DNA of 64,000 nt, taken from assembly GCF_047238185.1 (NCBI RefSeq), contig NZ_JBDFMI010000001.1, forward strand, positions 992,001 through 1,056,000, given 5' to 3'. Below, in pieces: positions 33,415 to 42,005 of the stretch (within the stretch, counting starts at the first letter, position 1; the number at the start of each line of letters is the position of its first letter). This DNA comes from Bacillus_AD sp047238185. Lineage in GTDB: Bacteria; Bacillota; Bacilli; Bacillales; DSM-1321. The notes beneath the pieces were generated by a model. The model did not search any database. It was given only the letters and a program-made list of their open reading frames with translations, and was not told the origin of the DNA. The position numbers and the translations under genes are program-made.

Positions 33415-34959
33415 TTAAATGGTATCTGCACCTGTATTGGATTTGACAAGAATCTCATCAAAGCTTGCGTCGCCTTCAGTAACGGCAGCCTTGGATGACA
33501 AAAGGGTACCGATATAACCGGCGATGAAGCCCAGCGGGATGGACACCAAGCCAGGAGTAGTAAACGGATACAGAGGCTCACCAACGAATATGGCCTTTCC
33601 TGCTTCCGGACTGAACACGTTAGGACCGACAATAACCAGTCCGACAGCTGATATAAGGCCTACAGCCATCGCCCAAATCGCTCCGGTCGTGTTGAACTTT
33701 CTCCAATAAATGGTATATAGGATGACAGGAAGGTTTGCGCTAGCCGCAACGGCGAAGGCTAACGAAACTAAGAATGCAACATTTAAGTTTTGGGCAAATA
33801 AAGCCAAAATGATGGAGATAATAGAAATGCCGATCGATGCGTATCTAGCCATTGATACTTGCTGCTTTTCCGTTGCCTTTCCTTTTTTGACAATTTGGTT
33901 ATAAAAATCATGTGAAAAGGCAGTGGCAGCCGTTAATACCAGACCTGCAACGACAGCAAGGATAGTAGCAAAGGCCACAGCGGAAACAAATGCAAACAGC
34001 ATATCGCCGCCGATCGCTTTTGCAAGCAATGGAGCCGCCATGTTCCCGGCTTTATCTTCCGCAATAATATTGGCGTTTCCTACGAATTTTGCCGCTCCGA
34101 ATCCAAGGAAAATAGTCATTACATAAAAAATGCCGATAATCCACGTGGCATATACAACGGAGCTCCGGGCTGTTTTGGCGTCTTTAACGGTAAAGAAGCG
34201 GACCAGTATATGCGGAAGCCCCGCTGTCCCAAGCACAAGCCCCATTGTCAGCGATAGTGTATCAAGCCCGTTTGTATATTTGACTCCAGGGTTAAGGAAT
34301 CCTTCCTTAAGAGGAGTTGCTTCTTTCATTTGAGTAAACATATCCATGATGTTCCAATTGAATTTAGCCAGAACAATGATTGAAATTACAAATGTTCCCG
34401 CCATCAAAAGGAATGCCTTTACGATTTGGACCCAGCTTGTTGCGTGCATGCCGCCGAAAATCACATAAACAGTCATCAAAACGCCGACAATTAGGACGGA
34501 AGTCGTATAATCGATGCCAAGCAATAATTTAATAAGTGCCCCTGCCCCGACTAACTGGGCTATCATATAAAAAATCGAAATAGCAATCGTGTTGAAAGCG
34601 GCGAACCCGCGTATTTTTTTTGCCTGGAATCGGGCGGCGATCATATCGGCAAATGTATATTTCCCCAAATTGCGCAATGGCTCTGCGACTAGAAACAGGA
34701 CTACCAAATAAGCGACAAGAAACCCAATGCTGTAGAAAAAGCCATCAAAGCCTGCCAGCGCAATGGTACCTGCGATTCCGAGAAAAGAAGCGGCGGACAT
34801 ATAGTCGCCAGCTATTGCCAATCCGTTTTGCCATCCGGTGAGGCCGCCGCCTGCCGTATAGAATTCACTGGCATTATTTGTTTTTTTGGAGGCCCAGTAC
34901 GTAATGAATAGCGTGACTGCAACAATGGCCAAGAACATAATAAAAGCGGATGTGTTCAT
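33415..34959 (-). CDS. Sodium:solute symporter, acetate/monocarboxylate type (ActP/YwcA-like)
   Basis: A 514-residue integral membrane protein of the SSS family with about 13 hydrophobic helices. N-terminal text FYTAGGGLTGWQNGLAIAGD (about 32-51) and MSAASFLGIAG are characteristic of the acetate permease ActP branch. It would take up acetate or a related short carboxylate with sodium. The gene follows, 3 nt away, a DUF485 membrane protein, the same pairing as E. coli yjcH-actP and B. subtilis ywcB-ywcA. A CcpA-type site lies upstream of the pair, consistent with glucose repression. Confidence 0.92.
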   Translation of the reverse strand: MNTSAFIMFLAIVAVTLFITYWASKKTNNASEFYTAGGGLTGWQNGLAIAGDYMSAASFLGIAGTIALAGFDGFFYSIGFLVAYLVVLFLVAEPLRNLGKYTFADMIAARFQAKKIRGFAAFNTIAISIFYMIAQLVGAGALIKLLLGIDYTTSVLIVGVLMTVYVIFGGMHATSWVQIVKAFLLMAGTFVISIIVLAKFNWNIMDMFTQMKEATPLKEGFLNPGVKYTNGLDTLSLTMGLVLGTAGLPHILVRFFTVKDAKTARSSVVYATWIIGIFYVMTIFLGFGAAKFVGNANIIAEDKAGNMAAPLLAKAIGGDMLFAFVSAVAFATILAVVAGLVLTAATAFSHDFYNQIVKKGKATEKQQVSMARYASIGISIISIILALFAQNLNVAFLVSLAFAVAASANLPVILYTIYWRKFNTTGAIWAMAVGLISAVGLVIVGPNVFSPEAGKAIFVGEPLYPFTTPGLVSIPLGFIAGYIGTLLSSKAAVTEGDASFDEILVKSNTGADTI

Positions 34960-34962
34960 AAA

Positions 34963-35301
34963 TTACCTCCTTTGTTTTTCTATGACTTGTTGAGATAGCC
35001 TGTCAAATGTATTGGCTTTTTTGTAGTAGATCATGCAGAAAGCCCAGGTCATTACAAATTGCATAAAGGCGAATACCCATGCCCAAGTGATGTTGCCAAA
35101 GGCCGATTTAGTAAGGACGTCAGTATAGGATGTCATAATGGGAAGAGCAAAATAAAAGCAAAAGAAGAAGATGGTAAAAGGTATAATGAATTTTTTCTTT
35201 TCATGAAGTAATTTTTGGAAGGATGGTGATTGTACAATGGCAGCATACTCTTCAGAAGATAGTTTCTTGGAAACTGTTTCTTGCATTTGCGGCATTTCCA
35301 T
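34963..35301 (-). CDS. DUF485 membrane protein, partner of the acetate-type symporter (YwcB-like)
   Basis: A 112-residue membrane protein with two hydrophobic helices (FIIPFTIFFFCFYFALPIM at about 39-57 and WAWVFAFMQFVMTWAFCMIY at about 73-92) and a basic C-terminus, typical of DUF485. It is regularly encoded just before ActP-type symporters; its role is unknown. The ATG at 35301 is favoured by AAAGGGG 7 nt upstream, over an ATG at 35307 that is too close. Confidence 0.88.
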   Translation of the reverse strand: MEMPQMQETVSKKLSSEEYAAIVQSPSFQKLLHEKKKFIIPFTIFFFCFYFALPIMTSYTDVLTKSAFGNITWAWVFAFMQFVMTWAFCMIYYKKANTFDRLSQQVIEKQRR

Positions 35302-35327
35302 AAGCAAGCCCCTTTCGAATGATAATT

Positions 35328-35341
35328 TGTAAGCACTTACA
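35328..35341. promoter_or_regulatory. CcpA-binding (cre) site of the symporter operon
   Basis: TGTAAGCACTTACA is a near-perfect palindrome that fits the cre consensus except for CA instead of CG in the centre. It lies between a minus-strand TATAAT (complement of 35412-35417) and the first gene, a roadblock position for catabolite repression. Confidence 0.65.
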
Positions 35342-35509
35342 TTTTTAATCGCACCTGCTTTCTTCTGAGTCGTGTTTAATAAACAACTATCAGAATTTTT
35401 AGATATTTGTAATTATACAGTAGAGCTTTCTGTTAGAAAACAAAAAAATGAATTTTTTGTCATAAATAAGGCTCACTTCCTACTTAGGAAAAAAAGGATG
35501 AAAAACGTC

Positions 35510-35536
35510 ATAAGCCCGGTTTCCATTTCATAGAAT
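35510..35536 (+). promoter_or_regulatory. Sigma-E promoter of spoIIM
   Basis: ATA at 35510-35512 and CATAGAAT at 35529-35536 are separated by 16 bp, matching the sigma-E pattern ATA-N16-CATACANT with one mismatch. B. subtilis spoIIM is transcribed by sigma-E. Confidence 0.65.
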
Positions 35537-35566
35537 CTAGTAAAAGAATCATAGGAGGACTAAGCG

Positions 35567-36211
35567 ATGAAGAAACAGTATCCCTTTCAATATGCCGCAA
35601 ATAATCATATCCGCGAACACTCTTCTTTGTATGTATTCATTATCATCCTTTTCTTGATGGGCATTATCTGTGGAGCTATTATTGTCAATAGTTTGAGTAT
35701 CAACCAAAAGGAAGATCTGCTCTATTATCTAACGCGTTTTTTCGGCCAGGTTAAAGATGGCAATATCACTGCCTCCTACCATATGTTTAAAGGAAGCATC
35801 TCTCATAACATCCAATATATGGCTTTGATTTGGATATTGGGAATTAGCATTATCGGTATTCCGTTAATCCTGATCCTCCTGTTTATCAAAGGGGTTGTAA
35901 TCGGATTTACAGTCGGTTTTTTAGTCAATAGCATGGGGTGGGGAGGCTTTCGGATTGCTTTTGTGTCCGTTCTGCCGCAAAATATTATTCTTGTTCCGCT
36001 TACGATATTTATAACCGTCCTATCATTATCGCTCAGCATCAAAATCATTCAAAGAATATTCAACAGGCAAGCGAGGATTCCGTTGAAGCCGATTTTATTT
36101 AAATATGTAGCTTCCCTTATTGTTTGTATTCTTTTCATTTCTTGTGCAGGTATGATAGAAGCATATGTGTCACCGGCTTTTATGAAGTATATGGTTAGTT
36201 TGATAAAATAA
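35567..36211 (+). CDS. spoIIM: Stage II sporulation protein M
   Basis: A 214-residue membrane protein with five predicted helices (first at about 22-45, LYVFIIILFLMGIICGAIIV). SpoIIM forms the engulfment complex with SpoIID and SpoIIP, bringing the peptidoglycan-degrading proteins to the septum. Typical text includes FRIAFVSVLPQNIILVPL near 124-141. Its position directly before fur is the B. subtilis order, and the sigma-E-type promoter fits mother-cell expression. ATAGGAGGAC is the ribosome-binding site. Confidence 0.95.
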   Translation: MKKQYPFQYAANNHIREHSSLYVFIIILFLMGIICGAIIVNSLSINQKEDLLYYLTRFFGQVKDGNITASYHMFKGSISHNIQYMALIWILGISIIGIPLILILLFIKGVVIGFTVGFLVNSMGWGGFRIAFVSVLPQNIILVPLTIFITVLSLSLSIKIIQRIFNRQARIPLKPILFKYVASLIVCILFISCAGMIEAYVSPAFMKYMVSLIK

Positions 36212-36247
36212 ATAATAGTATTTATTAAATAAGAATCATTATTTTTC

Positions 36248-36295
36248 TAGAATATAATAATTCTATTTTGACTCTCAACGCCATTTTGTTATAAT
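36248..36295 (+). promoter_or_regulatory. Promoter of fur with an upstream PerR/Fur-like palindrome
   Basis: TTGACT (36268-36273) and TATAAT (36290-36295) with a 16-bp spacer make a strong sigma-A promoter. TAGAAT-N6-ATTCTA (36248-36265) abuts the -35 box. B. subtilis fur is under PerR, so this is a plausible binding site, though the spacing is not the standard 7-1-7. Confidence 0.6.
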
Positions 36296-36325
36296 GTAAG
36301 ATGAAAGTGGCAGGGAGGAAAACGT

Positions 36326-36811
36326 ATGGAAGAGAGAATCGATCGAATAAAGAAGCAATTGCACTCATCAAGCTATAAATTGACCCCTCAACGGGAAGCG
36401 ACTGTCCGTGTCCTCCTGGAACACGAAGAGGATCATTTAAGTGCTGAAGATGTGTATCTCCTTGTAAAAGAAAAATCGCCAGAAATCGGTTTGGCGACTG
36501 TTTATAGAACCCTTGAATTATTAACAGAATTGAAAATTGTAGATAAGATTAATTTTGGCGACGGAGTATCGCGCTATGATTTACGCCAGGAAGGCGCAGC
36601 ACATTTCCACCATCACCTAGTTTGCATGGAATGTGGAGCTGTGGATGAAATCCAGGAAGATCTGCTCGATGAGGTAGAGATGGAAGTAGAAAAAAGATGG
36701 CATTTCAAAATCAAAGACCATCGTTTGACTTTTCACGGAATATGCTATAGATGCCAAGCAAAAGAAGAAACAAATAAAAATAAGCAAGATGCTGATGGAC
36801 AGGAGTCATGA
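36326..36811 (+). CDS. fur: Ferric uptake regulator Fur
   Basis: A 161-residue iron-dependent repressor of siderophore and iron-uptake genes. The winged helix includes KLTPQREATVRVLLEHEEDH (18-37) and GLATVYRTLELL (55-66). The structural zinc site is Cys100-x2-Cys103 and Cys140-x2-Cys143, and the metal sensing region has HFHHHLVC at 93-100. The C-terminal tail after 144 is short, hydrophilic and variable. Location between spoIIM and yqzK-xerD is the conserved Bacillus arrangement. Confidence 0.96.
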   Translation: MEERIDRIKKQLHSSSYKLTPQREATVRVLLEHEEDHLSAEDVYLLVKEKSPEIGLATVYRTLELLTELKIVDKINFGDGVSRYDLRQEGAAHFHHHLVCMECGAVDEIQEDLLDEVEMEVEKRWHFKIKDHRLTFHGICYRCQAKEETNKNKQDADGQES

Positions 36812-36846
36812 CTCTGTTTCATGGCATCTTTTTTTTGCTTATTAGT
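36787..36846 (+). terminator. Terminator of fur
   Basis: AGATGC (36787-36792) pairs with GCATCT (36834-36839), with an inner pairing GACAG/CTGT-type, and eight T residues follow. The stem begins inside the fur C-terminal codons. Confidence 0.65.
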
Positions 36847-37127
36847 AATAGATAGGATGGTAGTTTCTAGGTGTAGCCGGTGGAGTGAGATATTGGGTTC
36901 ACATGGAATGGAGCCAGGTATAAGCGCTATTATGCCTTTTGCCAATGCGGAATATGCGATGTAGTGGCCATCTTAAAACACTCATTTTTACGCTACAGGC
37001 AGTTAATCCGTTTGTGTTCATCGAACGACAAATGGAGAAATGATCCAATATTCTTGATATTGAATGTATAGAATAGCTGTCCTCGGGCATAGATTGTTAG
37101 TAGCGTAATCGATAGGGAGGACAAGAT
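36847..37127. other. Intergenic stretch fur-yqzK, nothing firm
   Basis: Apart from the fur terminator I find no supported gene. A 35-codon plus-strand frame (36857-36964) without a convincing ribosome-binding site has ordinary-looking coding text (EPGISAIMPFANAEYAM), so a decayed gene end is possible. A TTGTTAGTAGCG and GGGAGG region just before 37128 serves the yqzK start. Confidence 0.4.
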
Positions 37128-37358
37128 ATGGGCACTATGCTGCGTACCATTTTTCATACACTTAAAGTTTTTTGTTTATTTGTCTGCTTCACTATTCTTT
37201 TTTATATAGGAATGGTATGGTTGAATCAAGAATACCAGGATTATAACCGTTATGATGAACCACAGGGAAGTTCTCTGAAGGTTTCAGCTACAGAGCATGC
37301 GAATGAACATACTGACTGGTTTGAGCGGTTAAAGCTTTTTTATTTGAACGGGGAGTAA
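37128..37358 (+). CDS. yqzK: YqzK family protein (DUF4227)
   Basis: A 76-residue protein with one N-terminal transmembrane helix (residues 11-32, LKVFCLFVCFTILFYIGMVWL) and a charged outer tail. It matches YqzK/DUF4227 by size, topology and position, 6 nt before xerD and after fur. GGGAGGAC is the ribosome-binding site. Function unknown; cotranslation with xerD is likely. Confidence 0.88.
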   Translation: MGTMLRTIFHTLKVFCLFVCFTILFYIGMVWLNQEYQDYNRYDEPQGSSLKVSATEHANEHTDWFERLKLFYLNGE

Positions 37359-37364
37359 TGTACT

Positions 37365-38258
37365 ATGGAAGATGCATTAAAAGATTTCATCCATTATTTG
37401 ACTGTGGAAAAAGGATTGGCTAAAAATACTCTTGTTTCATATGAGCGTGATCTGAAGTCCTATATCCATTTCCTGCAGCAAGTGGAACAAACTACCGATC
37501 TCAATGAAGTAAGAAGGGCGCATATTGTTGCATTTCTTGCGAAGCTAAAGCAAGAGGACAAGTCCTCCAAGACGATAGCCCGCCATATTGCATCGATTCG
37601 CTCCCTTCATCAATTTTTATTGCGTGAAAAAAGGGCTGGCCAGGATCCATCTGTGCATATCGATACACCACAAAAGGAAAGAGCCTTGCCTAAAGTATTA
37701 AGCATGGATGAAGTGGAGGCGCTATTGGATTCCCCGAAAGGTGATGATAAATTCGGCTTGCGAGACCAGGCGATGCTGGAACTCATGTATGCAACCGGTA
37801 TGCGGGTGAGCGAACTAATATCGCTTGATCTGTCCGACGTTCATGGTACCATGGGATTCGTCCGCTGCGTCGGCAAAGGGAGCAAGGAACGGATTATACC
37901 GATTAGCCAGACTGCGTTAAGGGCTATCGATATGTATTTGGAATCAGGCAGACCAAAGCTCGCCAGCCGAAAACAAGCCTGCGATGCCCTGTTCCTGAAC
38001 CATCATGGAAGAAGGCTTTCGCGCCAAGGATTTTGGAAAATCCTCAAGGGGTTAGCCGCCAAAGCTAATATTGAGAAAGAGCTCACCCCGCATACATTGA
38101 GGCATTCATTTGCCACTCATTTGCTTATGAATGGGGCTGATTTGCGTTCGGTGCAGGAAATGCTCGGGCATGCGGACATCTCAACTACACAAATATATAC
38201 GCATATAACGAATACAAGGCTGAAGGATGTATATACCAAATTTCATCCAAGAGCGTAA
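37365..38258 (+). CDS. xerD: Site-specific tyrosine recombinase XerD
   Basis: A 297-residue recombinase (RipX in B. subtilis) that with CodV/XerC resolves chromosome dimers at dif. All catalytic residues are present: Arg147 (GMRVSEL), Lys171, His243 and Arg246 (HTLRHSF), His269 (LGHAD) and Tyr278 (QIYTH). The N-terminal core-binding domain spans residues 5-90. It is preceded by yqzK with 6 nt spacing. The C-terminal segment NTRLKDVYTKFHPRA swaps between partners. Confidence 0.97.
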   Translation: MEDALKDFIHYLTVEKGLAKNTLVSYERDLKSYIHFLQQVEQTTDLNEVRRAHIVAFLAKLKQEDKSSKTIARHIASIRSLHQFLLREKRAGQDPSVHIDTPQKERALPKVLSMDEVEALLDSPKGDDKFGLRDQAMLELMYATGMRVSELISLDLSDVHGTMGFVRCVGKGSKERIIPISQTALRAIDMYLESGRPKLASRKQACDALFLNHHGRRLSRQGFWKILKGLAAKANIEKELTPHTLRHSFATHLLMNGADLRSVQEMLGHADISTTQIYTHITNTRLKDVYTKFHPRA

Positions 38259-38285
38259 AAGAATGCTAGATTCATAAAAGGAAAT

Positions 38286-38299
38286 TGATGACGTTTTCA
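38286..38299. promoter_or_regulatory. Candidate cre site upstream of deoB
   Basis: On the minus strand this reads TGAAAACGTCATCA, one mismatch from the CcpA cre consensus. A TATGAT -10-like element lies at 38311-38316. Nucleoside catabolic genes are often under CcpA, so the site is plausible but unproven. Confidence 0.4.
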
Positions 38300-38430
38300 C
38301 AACGATGGTGTATGATTAGGGAGTAGAAGATTCACTTCTTAAATATATGCCAAAATCATAGAGGTCTGACATCAGACAAGGGGAATTTTCCACAACCATT
38401 GAAGAGTAATTCCTAAATATGGGGGTAAAG

Positions 38431-38456
38431 TAATCCATATATATGATATATGGTTA
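38431..38456. promoter_or_regulatory. Inverted repeat in the deoB leader
   Basis: CCATATAT and ATATATGG are perfect arms around ATG, with outer TAA/TTA pairing. It could be an operator or an mRNA hairpin; 38363-38377 holds another small stem (GTCTGA/TCAGAC). The regulator is not known. Confidence 0.35.
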
Positions 38457-38514
38457 ACCTCATATTTGAGATTGTTGAACGAATAGGTTGTGAATTGTAC
38501 AGGAGGTAACAGGA

Positions 38515-39702
38515 ATGAGTAAAGAACACACTTTTAAACGTATTTTCTTGGTAGTAATGGATTCAGTAGGAATTGGCGAGGCACCGGATGCAGAAAAATT
38601 CGGCGATAAAGGCGCCCATACATACCTTCATATAGCGGAAGCAATGAACGGATTGAAAATGCCTAATATGGGCAAATTGGGCTTGAGCAACATTGAAGAG
38701 ATTCCTGGTGTTGAAAAAGTAGCAAAGCCGCTAGCTTACTATACGAAACTTCAAGAATCCTCTAATGGAAAAGATACAATGACGGGACACTGGGAAATCA
38801 TGGGCCTAAACATCGAAACACCTTTCCGTGTCTTTCCGGATGGATTTCCGCCTGAATTGATTTCTGAGCTGGAAGAACGCACTGGCCGCAAAATCATCGG
38901 CAATAAGCCTGCTAGCGGAACGGGCATTTTGGATGAATTGGGTGAAGAGCATATGAAGACAGGAGCATTGATTGTGTATACGTCAGCTGACTCTGTCCTT
39001 CAAATCGCTGCACACGAAGATATCGTTCCGTTGGAAGAATTGTACTCTATATGTAAAATCGCCCGCGAAATCACATTAAGAGAAGAATATATGGTAGGCC
39101 GCGTCATCGCACGTCCATTTATCGGAGAACCGGGAGACTTCAAACGGACCGCTAACAGACATGATTACGCCCTTAAGCCATTCGGCAGAACGGTGATGAA
39201 TGAATTGAAGGACAGCAACTATGATGTGATCGCAATCGGTAAGATATCAGATATTTACGATGGCGAGGGAGTTACTGAATCATTGCGCACAGTATCCAAT
39301 ATGGATGGCATGGATAAATTGATGGATACCATCCGCATGGATTTCACTGGCTTGAGTTTCTTGAACCTTGTTGATTTCGATGCCCTTTATGGACATAGAA
39401 GAGATCCGATCGGCTACGGTAAAGCACTTGAAGAATATGATGAAAGATTAACAGAAGTCCTTGCCGAACTGAAAGAGGACGATTTATTATTGATAACGGC
39501 AGACCATGGAAATGATCCGGTTCATGCAGGAACTGACCATACACGTGAATATGTTCCATTGCTTGCGTATAGCAAGAAGTTGAAAGAGCCTAAAGAACTT
39601 CCATTAAGCAAAACATTTGCATCGATTGGGGCAACTGTGGCGGATAACTTTAATGTGAAGCTTCCTGAATACGGACAAAGCTTTCTGCAATTATTAAAAT
39701 AA
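38515..39702 (+). CDS. deoB: Phosphopentomutase
   Basis: A 395-residue metalloenzyme (Drm in B. subtilis) that interconverts (deoxy)ribose 1-phosphate and 5-phosphate. It belongs to the alkaline-phosphatase superfamily: VVMDSVGIGEAPDA at 11-24 carries metal ligand Asp, KDTMTGHWE near 86-94 has the phosphorylated threonine, and TADHGNDP and HTREYVPLL near the C-terminus supply the remaining metal ligands. ACAGGAGGTAAC is a strong ribosome-binding site. Together with pupG and pdp downstream it forms a nucleoside salvage operon. Confidence 0.96.
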   Translation: MSKEHTFKRIFLVVMDSVGIGEAPDAEKFGDKGAHTYLHIAEAMNGLKMPNMGKLGLSNIEEIPGVEKVAKPLAYYTKLQESSNGKDTMTGHWEIMGLNIETPFRVFPDGFPPELISELEERTGRKIIGNKPASGTGILDELGEEHMKTGALIVYTSADSVLQIAAHEDIVPLEELYSICKIAREITLREEYMVGRVIARPFIGEPGDFKRTANRHDYALKPFGRTVMNELKDSNYDVIAIGKISDIYDGEGVTESLRTVSNMDGMDKLMDTIRMDFTGLSFLNLVDFDALYGHRRDPIGYGKALEEYDERLTEVLAELKEDDLLLITADHGNDPVHAGTDHTREYVPLLAYSKKLKEPKELPLSKTFASIGATVADNFNVKLPEYGQSFLQLLK

Positions 39703-39715
39703 GGTGGATATGAAT

Positions 39716-40528
39716 ATGTACGAAAAAATGATGGAATCAGCCCAATTTATTTTGGATAAAGCAAAGGTAAAACCTGAAATCGGCATGATTTTAGGTTCTG
39801 GCTTGGGTGTTCTTGCCGATGAAATTGAAGATGCGGTTTGCATTCCGTATAATGAAATACCGAATTTTCCTGTTTCGACGGTTGAAGGCCATGCCGGACA
39901 GTTTGTCATTGGTACCTTATCCGGCAAAACAGTCGCAGCCATGCAAGGAAGATTCCACTTCTATGAAGGCTATCCGATGGAAAAGGTGACATTCCCGGTT
40001 AGAGTCATGAAACTTCTTGGTATAGAAAAGATTTTGGTGACAAATGCAGCCGGCGGAGTCAATGAGACTTTCCATCCGGGCGACCTTATGCTAATCACTG
40101 ACCATATTAATTTCACTGGCACCTCGCCATTGATCGGCAGTAACGACGAGCGCTTCGGCCCTCGTTTCCCTGATATGTCCCAGGCGTACGATAAGGAGTA
40201 TGCGTCTATGGCAAGGGAAACAGCGAAAGAGCTTGGATTAAGCATTCAAGAAGGAATCTACTTCGGTTTGACAGGCCCTACTTATGAGACCCCTGCCGAA
40301 GTCCGTATGGTGCGGATATTGGGTGGAGATGCGGTTGGCATGTCAACTGTCCCTGAAGTGATTGTGGCGAATCATAGCGGCATGCGCGTATTAGGCATTT
40401 CTTGCATTACAAATATGGCAGCCGGTATTTTGGACCAACCGTTAAATCATGAAGAAGTCATTGAAACCACGGAAAAAGTAAAAAGCGAATTTTTACGTTT
40501 TGTAAAAGAATTGACGAAAAAAATGTAA
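39716..40528 (+). CDS. pupG: Purine nucleoside phosphorylase
   Basis: A 270-residue trimeric-type phosphorylase for guanosine and inosine, giving base plus ribose 1-phosphate. GMILGSGLG (24-32) binds phosphate, VEGHAGQ and GRFHFYEGY follow, VTNAAGGVN binds the purine, and GPTYETPAEVR and VGMSTVPEVIVANH complete the family pattern. I chose ATG 39716 (8 nt after GGTGG) over ATG 39710 and a GTG at 39704; the B. subtilis protein starts at the equivalent position. The gap to deoB is 13 nt. Confidence 0.94.
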   Translation: MYEKMMESAQFILDKAKVKPEIGMILGSGLGVLADEIEDAVCIPYNEIPNFPVSTVEGHAGQFVIGTLSGKTVAAMQGRFHFYEGYPMEKVTFPVRVMKLLGIEKILVTNAAGGVNETFHPGDLMLITDHINFTGTSPLIGSNDERFGPRFPDMSQAYDKEYASMARETAKELGLSIQEGIYFGLTGPTYETPAEVRMVRILGGDAVGMSTVPEVIVANHSGMRVLGISCITNMAAGILDQPLNHEEVIETTEKVKSEFLRFVKELTKKM

Positions 40529-40549
40529 TCAAACTGGCGGTGCATAGAG

Positions 40550-41854
40550 ATGAGAATGGTAGATCTAATCGAGAAAAAGAGAGAGCACCAGGAACTGACA
40601 ACTGCAGAGATACAATATATGATTAAGAATTTTACAACAGGCGATATCCCCGACTATCAAATGAGCGCCATGCTGATGGCCATTTATTTCAATGGAATGA
40701 CTGAACAGGAACGTGCTGATTTGACTATGGCCATGATGGAATCGGGCGATACAATTGATCTTAGTGCCATTTCCGGCATTAAAGTGGATAAACATTCGAC
40801 TGGCGGTGTAGGTGACACAACAACTCTTGTACTTGGTCCTTTAGTTGCAGCTGTTGGCGTGCCAGTAGCGAAAATGTCAGGACGGGGGTTAGGCCACACT
40901 GGCGGAACAATTGACAAGTTGGAAGCCGTAAAAGGTTTTTCAGTTGAAATTCCAAAAGAAGAGTTTATCGAACTGGTGAATAAGAATAAAATTTCTGTTA
41001 TCGGGCAGACGGGCAATTTGACTCCTGCGGATAAAAAACTGTACGCCCTCCGTGATGTAACAGCAACGGTTGACAGCATTCCGTTAATCGCTAGCTCCAT
41101 TATGAGCAAGAAGCTTGCTGCCGGAGCAGACGCAATTGTACTGGATGTGAAAACAGGCGCGGGAGCGTTCATGAAAACACCGGAAGATGCCAAAGAATTG
41201 GCTCAGGCAATGGTCAATATCGGCAATAATGTCGGCCGTAATACGATGGCCATTATTTCTGACATGAGCCAGCCGCTTGGGTATGCAATCGGGAACGCAC
41301 TTGAAGTCAAGGAAGCGATCGATACATTGAAGGGCGAGGGTCCAGAAGATCTTGCAGAGCTCTGCCTGACATTGGGAAGCTATATGGTGTTGCTGGCGCA
41401 AAAGGCAGGCACATTGGAAGAGGCGCGCAGCATGCTTGAAGAAGCCATCCAAAATGGAAAGGCTTTGGAGACATTCAAATTATTCCTTGAATCACAGGGC
41501 GGCGATGCGTCACTAATCGATGACCCGTCCAAATTACCGGCCGCTGCTCATAAAATAGAGCTTCTTGCCAAGAAGGACGGCTATATCAAAGAATTGGTTG
41601 CTGATGAAATCGGTACTGCTGCCATGAAATTGGGGGCAGGAAGAGAAACGAAGGAATCAGTAATTGATTTGGCTGTGGGGCTTGTTCTCCATAAAAAAAT
41701 CGGTGATTATGTAAAGGCTGGAGAATCCTTGCTGACAATCCATAGCAATTCGGAACAGATTGATGAAGTGAAAGAGATGCTTTATAACAGTATCATCATC
41801 AGTGCTGACCATGTGGATGCACCAAAGTTGATCCATACTCACATTACTGAATAA
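40550..41854 (+). CDS. pdp: Pyrimidine-nucleoside phosphorylase
   Basis: A 434-residue phosphorylase for uridine and thymidine. KVDKHSTGGVGDTTTLVLGP (about 79-98) is the family signature and binds phosphate; SGRGLGHTGGTIDKLEA, QTGNLTPADKKLYALRD and DVKTGAGAFM follow in order. The N-terminus MRMVDLIEKK matches B. subtilis Pdp. It ends the deoB-pupG-pdp unit; in B. subtilis pdp lies elsewhere, with dra and nupC. A terminator follows 7 nt after the stop. Confidence 0.96.
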   Translation: MRMVDLIEKKREHQELTTAEIQYMIKNFTTGDIPDYQMSAMLMAIYFNGMTEQERADLTMAMMESGDTIDLSAISGIKVDKHSTGGVGDTTTLVLGPLVAAVGVPVAKMSGRGLGHTGGTIDKLEAVKGFSVEIPKEEFIELVNKNKISVIGQTGNLTPADKKLYALRDVTATVDSIPLIASSIMSKKLAAGADAIVLDVKTGAGAFMKTPEDAKELAQAMVNIGNNVGRNTMAIISDMSQPLGYAIGNALEVKEAIDTLKGEGPEDLAELCLTLGSYMVLLAQKAGTLEEARSMLEEAIQNGKALETFKLFLESQGGDASLIDDPSKLPAAAHKIELLAKKDGYIKELVADEIGTAAMKLGAGRETKESVIDLAVGLVLHKKIGDYVKAGESLLTIHSNSEQIDEVKEMLYNSIIISADHVDAPKLIHTHITE

Positions 41855-41860
41855 AAGGTT

Positions 41861-41904
41861 AAAAAGACCGGTTTCCTGCCAAATGCGGGGGAATCGGTCT
41901 TTTT
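41861..41904 (+). terminator. Terminator of the deoB-pupG-pdp operon
   Basis: A 10-bp stem (AAAAAGACCG with CGGTCTTTTT) contains further pairing inside and ends in T residues. Confidence 0.85.
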
Positions 41905-42005
41905 GCATAGAGTTATATTGCTCGAATTTGTGAGGCCGGTCTTTTCATTTTCTTAAAAAAAATGTAGAATGAAAGGCATCGCAGTAGAAAGAGGCCAAGG
42001 TACAT

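Noticed and set aside
36228..36243. Fur box in the fur leader (AATAAGAATCATTATT)
   Set aside because: Only one half of the GATAAT palindrome is present; the better palindrome is at 36248-36265.
36857..36964. Thirty-five-codon frame after fur (ends FANAEYAM)
   Set aside because: Poor ribosome-binding site and no recognised family; kept only as a remark in the intergenic entry.
40684..41193. Minus-strand open frame inside pdp
   Set aside because: Antisense shadow of a highly conserved gene; low-information Ser/Thr/Ala-rich translation.
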